Of a stretch of 10,097 nucleotides of DNA, positions 5,145 to 10,097 are shown in pieces. The stretch is from DATFFO01 sp035250025 (GTDB lineage Bacteria; Actinomycetota; Acidimicrobiia; Spongiisociales; ZC4RG35). Within the stretch, counting starts at the first letter, position 1; every line of letters starts with the position of its first letter. A program made the translations under genes and the position numbers. Below the pieces are notes generated by a model that saw only the letters and a list, made by a program, of their open reading frames with translations, had not been told where the DNA came from and searched no databases. The stretch lies in the NCBI GenBank assembly GCA_035250025.1, contig DATFFO010000156.1, forward strand, positions 1-10,097, written 5' to 3'.

Positions 5145-7016
5145 GTGTCTGGCGGTCAGCAATCCAAGGGCGTGCGGCTCGGTTTGGTCGTGGCCGCCGT
5201 TGGGATCGTGTTCGGTGACATCGGCACCTCTCCCCTCTACGCCTTCCGGGAGGCCCTGGCCCCGGGCCACGGGGTGCCGCTCAACCAGCCCAACGTCACG
5301 GGAGTGCTGTCCCTCATCATCTGGGCCCTGATCGTCATCATCGCGATCAAGTACATCACCCTCGTGATGCGGGCGGACAACCACGGCGAGGGCGGCATTC
5401 TGGCGCTTGCCTCGCTGCTCTTTGCCCGCCCTGGCGAGGGCCGCCGATGGTGGCTGTTCCTGGCGGGTTTGTTCGGAACCGCGCTCCTCTATGGAGAGGG
5501 TGCCATCACGCCCGCCATCTCCGTCCTGTCTGCCGTCGAGGGCCTCGAGATTGCCACTCCCGTCTTCGAGCCCTACGTCGTCCCGATTGCGATCGTGATC
5601 CTGGTCGCCCTCTTCTCGGTGCAATCCCGGGGGACGGCAGCGCTGGGCAGGGTGTTCGGCGCCATCATGCTGGTTTGGTTCGTGGTCCTGGCCGTACTCG
5701 GCCTGGGCCAGATTCTCGGGACACCGGCCGTGCTGGCCGCCTTCAATCCCCGCCATGCCTTCTCCTATCTGGCCACCAACGGGTTCGCTGGTTTCGCTTC
5801 ACTCGGCTCGGTGGTCCTGGTCGTCACGGGTGCCGAGGCCCTGTACGCCGACATCGGCCACTTCGGGGTCGGCCCGATCCGCATCTCGTGGTTCACCGTG
5901 GTGATGCCGGCGCTCATCCTCACCTACCTGGGCCAGGGGGCCCTCCTGATCTCCACGCCCGGCGCCATCGAAAACCCCTTCTACCTCATGGCGCCGGCCT
6001 GGGCACTCATCCCGTTGGTGGTGCTGGCTACCTCGGCCACCGTGGTTGCCAGCCAGGCGCTCATCACCGGCGCCTTTTCGCTCACGGTCCAGGCCATCCA
6101 GCTGGACTGCTTCCCGCGGTTGCAGATCCGTCACACCTCGACGGAGGAGAAGGGCCAGGTCTACCTGCCGGCCGTCAACTGGATCTTGATGGTCGTCTGC
6201 ATAGGCCTCGTGGTGACCTTCCGCACGTCTTCCAACCTGGCGGCGGCGTACGGTCTGGCCGTCACCGGCACCATGGTCATCACCACCGTGTTGTTCGCCG
6301 CCGTGGCCACGGATCGCTTCGGCTGGGCGCGATGGAAGACGGCTCTCGTTGTGATCCCTCTGCTCGTTGTCGACCTGGCGTTCTTCGGAGCCAACGTCCT
6401 CAAGATCCCGGCCGGCGGCTGGTTCCCGCTGGCAGCGGCGGCTCTGGTGTATTTCATCATGAGGACATGGCGAATGGGGCGCCGCCTGGTCAACGCGCTC
6501 ATGCGCCGGGCCGACGTGCGTTACGAGCAGGTGTTCGCCACCTGGGATTCAAAGCCTGTGACACGCGTGCCCGGCACGGCCGTGTACATGTTCTCGGAGC
6601 CCTGGGTGCTACCTCCTGCACTCCTGTCGAACCTGGCTGCCAACCACACTCTCCATGAGGAGGTCGTGCTTCTTTCCGTCATCAGCGACGAGGTCCCCCA
6701 CGTCCCTGCCGCCCGGCGGCTGGAGGTCACGGAACTCGACCACGGCTTCACCCAGATAATCATGCACTTCGGTTTCAGCGAACAGCCCGACGTTGCCGCC
6801 GCTCTCGCCGCCAGCGACGATCCCGTCTTCCACGTCGCCGACACGGTGTTCGTGCTGGGCCGCGAGACCATCCGCTCCACTCCCCGGCGGTACACGTTGA
6901 CCAGGGCGCAGGAGCGGATCTTCGTCTTCCTCCATCGCAATGCCTCCGACGCGGCCCGTTACTTCCGCTTGCCCTCGGACCGCGTCGTCGAGATCGGCCG
7001 CATCGTCGAGATCTGA
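5145..7016 (+). CDS. kup: Low-affinity potassium transporter Kup (KUP/HAK/KT family)
   Basis: 623-residue inner-membrane potassium:proton symporter; the length matches the typical bacterial Kup of about 620 residues. The first membrane helix holds GDIGTSPLY (24-32), the family hallmark with Asp25. MRADNHGEGGILAL (75-88) is the conserved loop after helix 2. YGEGAITPAISVLSAVEGL (116-134) carries Glu118, matching the essential glutamate of helix 3. About twelve hydrophobic segments run to about residue 440, then a basic stretch (MRTWRMGRR) and a soluble C-terminal domain of about 175 residues that includes VPGTAVYMF. The GTG start aligns the N-terminus with known Kup proteins. No c-di-AMP (ydaO/kup) riboswitch is possible in the 11-base gap upstream. 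The stop is followed after 12 bases by the perfect palindrome. Confidence 0.97.
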   Translation: MSGGQQSKGVRLGLVVAAVGIVFGDIGTSPLYAFREALAPGHGVPLNQPNVTGVLSLIIWALIVIIAIKYITLVMRADNHGEGGILALASLLFARPGEGRRWWLFLAGLFGTALLYGEGAITPAISVLSAVEGLEIATPVFEPYVVPIAIVILVALFSVQSRGTAALGRVFGAIMLVWFVVLAVLGLGQILGTPAVLAAFNPRHAFSYLATNGFAGFASLGSVVLVVTGAEALYADIGHFGVGPIRISWFTVVMPALILTYLGQGALLISTPGAIENPFYLMAPAWALIPLVVLATSATVVASQALITGAFSLTVQAIQLDCFPRLQIRHTSTEEKGQVYLPAVNWILMVVCIGLVVTFRTSSNLAAAYGLAVTGTMVITTVLFAAVATDRFGWARWKTALVVIPLLVVDLAFFGANVLKIPAGGWFPLAAAALVYFIMRTWRMGRRLVNALMRRADVRYEQVFATWDSKPVTRVPGTAVYMFSEPWVLPPALLSNLAANHTLHEEVVLLSVISDEVPHVPAARRLEVTELDHGFTQIIMHFGFSEQPDVAAALAASDDPVFHVADTVFVLGRETIRSTPRRYTLTRAQERIFVFLHRNASDAARYFRLPSDRVVEIGRIVEI

Positions 7017-7028
7017 CAGTCCAAACCC

Positions 7029-7082
7029 CCGTTTTCGCGCATCGATCACGTCAGATCCGACGTGATCGATGCGCGAAAACGG
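7029..7082. repeat. Perfect long palindrome P1, 24-bp arms with 6-base loop
   Basis: Left arm 7029-7052 and right arm 7059-7082 are exactly complementary over 24 bases, with loop AGATCC (7053-7058). The outer half reads CCGTTTTCGCGCATCGAT. It lies between the convergent kup and nuclease genes and could end transcription from both sides, but neither side has the T-tract of a typical intrinsic terminator. It encodes the last 11 residues and the stop of the nuclease gene. Three GATC sites fall within it. It is related to P2 downstream. Confidence 0.97.
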
Positions 7083-7981
7083 TGGAGGGCAGCGACCACC
7101 TCGGTGGGGCGGTTCCAGACATCGGTGTCCCAGATCTTGAGGACCGAGAATCCGGCCCGCTCCATCCGCTGGAAACGGTGGCTGTCGGCCAGCCGGTCGA
7201 GAAACATGGCGTGGTACTTGAAGCTCAGCAGTTCGATGAGGCCGGTGGGATCGGCCCGAAGGCGGAAGTCGGCCCGGCCTATGCGGTCCTCGCCGTCTCC
7301 CACCCAGACCTGCCGTTCCAGTTCAATGCCGGCGCCGGACGCCAGGTCCACGAGACGCAGCTCCGTTCCGGAGTCCGTGGGGACGTAGTCATCTCCGATG
7401 ATGTCGAGTATCCGTCCCAGGACCCCGACCCCGTTGCGACCCGAGCCCGCCAGTACGTTCCGCATCCGCCGTATCTCCGGCACGGTGACAATCCCCCGCG
7501 CCAGCGCGTTGTTGGCGGCTCGCAGAACCCGTTGCTCGTGGCAGACGGCGCCGAGCTGGAGCAGCATCAGGGCGGGCGAGCTGACCGGAATCCCTCGAAG
7601 GAGCCGCACACCACGACTTGGCATGGGGGCGAGGTAGTGCCAAAGCCCGACGCTGGTCTGCTTTGGTGCCCCTCGTCGCGGGATCGTTACCTCGATCGAG
7701 CCGCTCAAGTCGAAACCGGGAAGCCCCCACCAACGCGCTGCCGAGCGGTGTGAGATCATGGCGCCGGGGGGCGCCTCGAGGACGGCGATCATGGAGTCGC
7801 GGGCAGCAAGGGCCGGGGTTCCTCCCAGCACGACCACGCCTCGGGCCACCCGCTGGAGGTGGCCAGCCTGGATCCGTCTCCTGATCACGTTTCCGCTGAT
7901 GCCGCGGGCGCTGAGTTGGCGCAAACTCATCGCCCCGTACTGATCGGCGGAAAGTTCTCGGATCACGTCATCGGCGTCCAT
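7046..7981 (-). CDS. AbiEi-like winged helix fused to VSR/DUF559-like nuclease domain
   Basis: 311-residue two-part protein. The N-terminus (about 13-53) reads like the winged-helix domain of AbiEi-type antitoxins: QLSARGISGNVIRRRIQAGHLQRVARGVVVLG. A middle region follows with AMISHRSAARWWGLPGF (74-90) and GIPVSSPALMLLQLG (130-144), typical of this family. The C-terminus (about 200-300) resembles a Vsr/DUF559 nuclease: Glu207 in SGTELRLVDL, Asp238 in GRADF, Glu250 in LIELLSFKYH with Lys255 and His257, then DRLADSHRFQRMERAGFSVLKI. The usual acidic second residue of the E-x-D motif is Leu252 here, so activity is uncertain. No AbiEii nucleotidyltransferase toxin lies beside it, so a standard AbiE pair is absent. 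No clear ribosome site precedes the ATG. A DNA-binding nuclease and/or autoregulator is inferred. Confidence 0.85.
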   Translation of the reverse strand: MDADDVIRELSADQYGAMSLRQLSARGISGNVIRRRIQAGHLQRVARGVVVLGGTPALAARDSMIAVLEAPPGAMISHRSAARWWGLPGFDLSGSIEVTIPRRGAPKQTSVGLWHYLAPMPSRGVRLLRGIPVSSPALMLLQLGAVCHEQRVLRAANNALARGIVTVPEIRRMRNVLAGSGRNGVGVLGRILDIIGDDYVPTDSGTELRLVDLASGAGIELERQVWVGDGEDRIGRADFRLRADPTGLIELLSFKYHAMFLDRLADSHRFQRMERAGFSVLKIWDTDVWNRPTEVVAALHRFRASITSDLT

Positions 7982-8010
7982 TGATCGCCGACATTGCTGG
8001 AAGCGCCTTC

Positions 8011-8102
8011 GAAAATGAAGGGGGTCGCGCCCGTCCCCCCGCTTTCGCGCATCGATTCCGTCAAATCCGACGCGTTTGATGCGCGAAAGTGAAGAGGGGT
8101 CG
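8011..8102. repeat. Short imperfect direct repeat around palindrome P2
   Basis: GAAAATGAAGGGGGTCG (8011-8027) and GAAAGTGAAGAGGGGTCG (8085-8102) differ by one substitution and one inserted base. The second copy overlaps the right end of P2. They may be traces of a local duplication made when the repeat entered or moved. Confidence 0.45.
8042..8089. repeat. Imperfect palindrome P2, relative of P1
   Basis: Outer arms 8042-8053 and 8078-8089 pair over 12 bp. The inner CGTC (8059-8062) and GACG (8069-8072) pair around loop AAATCC. The segment between (8054-8058 and 8073-8077) no longer pairs well. Aligned to P1 over 57 columns it is identical at 47, in direct orientation. It lies 61 bases upstream of the nuclease start and 15 bases past the mobA stop, so it could be an operator, a terminator for mobA, or an element end. 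Confidence 0.9.
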
Positions 8103-8104
8103 GG

Positions 8105-8671
8105 TCAGGTGGGGGGGCCGAAGCGCTCCAGCCCGTCGGCGAGTGCGGCGGGGGTGTCGGCCGAGAACCACGAGCGCCCGTCCTCGCCCCATTCGTGCCA
8201 GTCGACCACGGGGATGAACGAGGCCAGGTCGAGGAGGCTCTGGAGCGAGCCGTCGCCGGCCAGTTCCTGCCTGGAGAGCTCGGCCAGGCTGGGGGGGTAG
8301 ACGGCGCAGGTCGTCTGTCGCACCCCACCGTCGACGGGGGCGGCGGCCATGCCCCCCGCCAGATCACGGAGGCGGGCGATGGTTTCGGTCCGCACCCACG
8401 GCTGGTCGACGGCGACGACGGCCAGCATCGAGTGGGGGAAGTTGTCCATGGCCGACACCACCCCGGCCAGCGGGCCGCGGTGGGCGGGCAACGAGTCGGG
8501 GAGCAGGGGGAGGTCTTCGGTCCCGGCCCCGCCTGCCACGACCACTTGCTCGCAGATGGCGCCGAGGGCCTTGGCCACCCAGGCGATCATCGGCCGTCCT
8601 GCCACGTCGACGGTGGCCTTGTCGCTCCCCATCCGGCGGCTGCGGCCCCCGGCCAGGATCACACCGATCAT
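8105..8671 (-). CDS. mobA: Molybdenum cofactor guanylyltransferase MobA
   Basis: 188-residue cytosolic nucleotidyltransferase that joins GMP from GTP to Mo-molybdopterin, forming the guanine dinucleotide cofactor. The ATG at 8671 begins MIGVILAGGRSRRMGSDK (1-18), the family's GTP-binding signature; the reading frame stays open upstream but that extension is not protein-like. GRPMI (25-29) and HRGPLAGVVSAM (64-75) are further conserved blocks. AVDQPWV (87-93) is the metal-binding DxP motif, with Asp89 in place and Gln-Trp where Met-Pro-Phe/Leu is commoner. Length is close to the E. coli enzyme. It lies 58 bases downstream of the iron-type ABC ATPase gene on the same strand, possibly co-transcribed, with a hairpin between them. 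moaA, in the same pathway, is about 6 kb away on the other strand. Confidence 0.94.
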   Translation of the reverse strand: MIGVILAGGRSRRMGSDKATVDVAGRPMIAWVAKALGAICEQVVVAGGAGTEDLPLLPDSLPAHRGPLAGVVSAMDNFPHSMLAVVAVDQPWVRTETIARLRDLAGGMAAAPVDGGVRQTTCAVYPPSLAELSRQELAGDGSLQSLLDLASFIPVVDWHEWGEDGRSWFSADTPAALADGLERFGPPT

Positions 8672-8690
8672 GTCGTCATCCTGCCACCTG

Positions 8691-8728
8691 CCCGGGCGTC
8701 CTGACGGCACCGGCAGCAACCGCCCGGG
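8691..8728. terminator. Hairpin between the ABC ATPase gene and mobA
   Basis: CCCGGGCG (8691-8698) pairs exactly with CGCCCGGG (8721-8728), an 8-bp GC stem around 22 bases that contain a small inner dyad. It fills the gap between the two genes. No T-run follows on the minus strand, so it may be a weak or Rho-aided terminator, an attenuator, or an mRNA-processing stem. Confidence 0.4.
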
Positions 8729-8729
8729 G

Positions 8730-9788
8730 TCAGCCCGCGGGAAGTGACTCCCGCCAGGGAAAGGTTGTCGCCTCCCCCACGGATACCAGGACCTTGTCGC
8801 CCGGCTCCAGGTTGGGGGAGGGGCCGAGGCGGGCGCGGAGGCGGGTGCCATCGGCCAGGGAGACGGTCACCAACTGGTCGTGGCCGAAGAACTGGCGAGC
8901 ATCGACCACCGCCGGGCCGGTGGCGTCGGGCACCAGGCTGACCACCTCCGGCCTGATCATCACTCGCACGGCCCCGGTCAGGTCCGTCGGGAAGGTGCCG
9001 GCGGAGGTGGCCACCGACCGGCCGTTGGCATCGCCGACGAGGAAGTCGGCGTCCCCCAAGAATCCAGCGACCCACTCATCGACCGGGCTGCGGTAGAGGT
9101 CGGAGGGGCGGGCGGCCTGGACGACCCTGCCGTCGTGCATGACTGCCACGAAGTCGCTCATCGAGAGCGCCTCCTCCTGATCGTGGGTCACGAACACGGC
9201 GGTGGCGCCGGCCTGGCGGAGGATGTCGGCGACCTCGGCCCGGACTCGGGAGCGCAGGGCGGCGTCGAGGTTCGAGAAGGGCTCGTCGAGCAGGATGACC
9301 TTGGGTTCCGGGGCCAGGGCGCGGGCCAGGGCGACCCGCTGCTGTTCACCGCCCGACAGCTCATGGGGGAGCCGCTCCTCCTTCCCCACCAGACCCACGA
9401 GCTCCAGGGTTTCGGCCACCCGCCGCGAGCGGTGGCTCTTGGACACCCCGTAGGCGACATTGCGGGCGACCGTGAGGTGAGGAAAGAGGGCGTAGTCCTG
9501 GAATACCATCCCTACCCGACGCCTCTCGGGAGGGGCGAAGGTGGTGGCGTCCGCAACCGGCGTCCCCTCGATCTCGATCGACCCCCCGTCTGGTCGGTCG
9601 AAGCCGGCTATGAGACGGAGAGCGGTCGTCTTGCCCGAGCCGGAGGGACCGAGGAGCGTCATGACGTGGCCGGCGTGGACATCGAGGTGGAAGCCGTCGA
9701 GAGCCACAGTTCCGTCGAAGCGCTTGGAGACGTCACGCACCCGTATCGCGAGGGTGTATTCGTCGGTGGGCAGGCTGTGTGGGGGCAT
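8730..9788 (-). CDS. fbpC: Fe(III)-type ABC transporter ATP-binding protein
   Basis: 352-residue cytoplasmic ATPase that powers an importer of the ferric iron (FbpC/AfuC) class. Walker A GPSGSGKT (47-54); Q-loop in MVFQDYALFPHL (94-105); signature LSGGEQQR (144-151); Walker B VILLDEP (164-170) with Glu169; D-loop Asp175; switch His202. All are intact. The block FAPPERRRVGMVFQDYALFPHL is typical of iron and related importers. After about residue 240 comes a C-terminal regulatory domain of the TOBE/OB type, with VRVMIRPE and FGHDQLVTV as in FbpC. The ATG shares its first base with the TGA stop of the permease (TGATG), which suggests coupled translation. A molybdate or other oxyanion substrate cannot be excluded given mobA downstream, but the sequence style favours iron. 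Confidence 0.88.
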   Translation of the reverse strand: MPPHSLPTDEYTLAIRVRDVSKRFDGTVALDGFHLDVHAGHVMTLLGPSGSGKTTALRLIAGFDRPDGGSIEIEGTPVADATTFAPPERRRVGMVFQDYALFPHLTVARNVAYGVSKSHRSRRVAETLELVGLVGKEERLPHELSGGEQQRVALARALAPEPKVILLDEPFSNLDAALRSRVRAEVADILRQAGATAVFVTHDQEEALSMSDFVAVMHDGRVVQAARPSDLYRSPVDEWVAGFLGDADFLVGDANGRSVATSAGTFPTDLTGAVRVMIRPEVVSLVPDATGPAVVDARQFFGHDQLVTVSLADGTRLRARLGPSPNLEPGDKVLVSVGEATTFPWRESLPAG

Positions 9789-10097
9789 CAGGCGTGGATG
9801 TCGCGGACGACCATCGAGTAGAGGGGCACGGCCGAGATGGCCACAAGGACAAGAGCGGCCACGCTGGCCTGAGTGTAGAAGAGCTCGGAGGCGGCGCTCC
9901 AGATGCGCACCGCCAGCGTCTCGAATCCGGTGGGCCGCAGGAGGAGGGTGGCGGGCAGCTCCTTCATGACGGTGAGGAATACGAGGCCGCCTCCAGCGAG
10001 CATGGAGTGCCTGACCAACGGCAGGGTGATGCGGCGCAGCGTGGCCAGTTGCCCCATGCCCAGGCTGCGGCTGGCCGCCTCCAGGTTGGGGCCGACC
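9788..10097 (-). CDS. fbpB: Fe(III)-type ABC transporter permease, C-terminal part only
   Basis: C-terminal end of a membrane permease; the gene runs off the right edge of the window and about 102 residues are visible. The visible part opens with NLEAASRSLGMGQLATLRRITLPLV, the EAA loop that docks on the ATPase. FLTVMKELPATLLLRPTGFETLAVRIW follows, a block characteristic of ferric iron (FbpB/SfuB-type) permeases, then a last membrane segment (SVAALVLVAISAVPLYSMVV). The frame is open to the window end. Such permeases usually carry two fused membrane halves of over 500 residues, which cannot be checked here. Its stop overlaps the ATPase start by one base. The partner iron-binding protein would be expected further right. 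Confidence 0.9.
   Translation of the reverse strand, partial: VGPNLEAASRSLGMGQLATLRRITLPLVRHSMLAGGGLVFLTVMKELPATLLLRPTGFETLAVRIWSAASELFYTQASVAALVLVAISAVPLYSMVVRDIHA

Larger units (their letters stand above)
7026..8092. mobile_element. Putative palindrome-flanked nuclease unit
   Basis: A single nuclease gene lies between two copies of one palindromic repeat in direct orientation (7026-7082 and 8036-8092, exactly 1010 bases apart). The repeats lie 12 bases past the kup stop and about 15 bases past the mobA stop, so the unit looks inserted between two unrelated genes. No target-site duplication and no recognised transposase is seen. Calling it mobile is inference. Alternatives are a cargo gene with two terminators, or a gene with autoregulatory operators. 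Confidence 0.35.

Noticed and set aside
5447..6658. 403-codon open frame on the plus strand within kup
   Set aside because: It is a shifted frame of kup, rich in Arg, Gly, His and Pro with no membrane segments, while kup itself is intact.
7029..7082. P1 as a classical intrinsic terminator
   Set aside because: The stem is far longer than usual and neither side has a T-run. Termination remains possible, but the sequence does not fit the classical form and the repeat recurs at 8042-8089.
7011..8110. Target-site duplication around the nuclease unit
   Set aside because: I compared the bases outside P1 and P2 and found no convincing matching direct repeat.
1082..8671. A molybdenum cofactor gene cluster
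   Set aside because: moaA and mobA are on opposite strands, about 6 kb apart, with unrelated genes between them and no other pathway genes.
8672..8851. N-terminal extension of mobA
   Set aside because: The first 60 residues are Pro/Arg/Ser-rich shadow of the ATPase gene end; the family signature starts at the ATG at 8671.
8880..9821. 313-codon open frame on the plus strand
   Set aside because: It is antisense to the complete ABC ATPase gene, which has all its catalytic motifs.

Overview
The window is a densely packed, GC-rich bacterial chromosome segment with eleven protein genes. Two of them are cut by the window edges. There are no RNA genes, no CRISPR array, and no gene-free stretch longer than about 135 bases. 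The base composition, the GTG and TTG start codons, and the TANNNT -10 boxes placed only 6-8 bases before start codons all suggest an actinobacterium. The Acidimicrobiia are a plausible class, but this is inferred from style and not from a marker gene.

Left part (1-3437). A truncated peptide-type ABC substrate-binding protein (minus) diverges from moaA (plus), the radical-SAM enzyme of molybdenum cofactor synthesis. moaA converges on a small DUF1761-type membrane protein (minus). Upstream of that lies an unrecognised 278-residue soluble protein (minus).

Middle part (3438-7016). A 133-base divergent promoter region starts a plus-strand run: an NmrA-like NAD(P)-binding protein, a metal-dependent O-methyltransferase and the potassium transporter kup. 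Gaps are only 9-11 bases. At both junctions the TAA stop of the upstream gene is also the first bases of a TANNNT box just before the next start codon. The run may therefore be transcribed both as an operon and from internal, leaderless starts.

Right part (7017-10097). A minus-strand gene encodes a two-part protein with an AbiEi-like winged helix and a VSR/DUF559-like (PD-(D/E)XK type) nuclease domain. It sits between two related long palindromes, a perfect 24-bp-arm hairpin at its 3' end and an imperfect relative upstream of its start. The two are direct repeats, 47 of 57 positions identical, exactly 1010 bases apart. The distal palindrome encodes the last 11 residues and the stop codon of the nuclease. 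Beyond lie mobA (molybdenum cofactor guanylyltransferase) and the ATPase and permease genes of an Fe(III)-type ABC importer, all minus.

The palindrome-nuclease-palindrome unit (about 7026-8092) is the best candidate for an undescribed system. It could be a small mobile or self-regulating element in which a DNA-binding nuclease is paired with its own repeat. The other genes look like ordinary housekeeping and accessory metabolism. moaA and mobA share the molybdenum cofactor pathway but are about 7 kb apart and divergent, so they are not one operon here.
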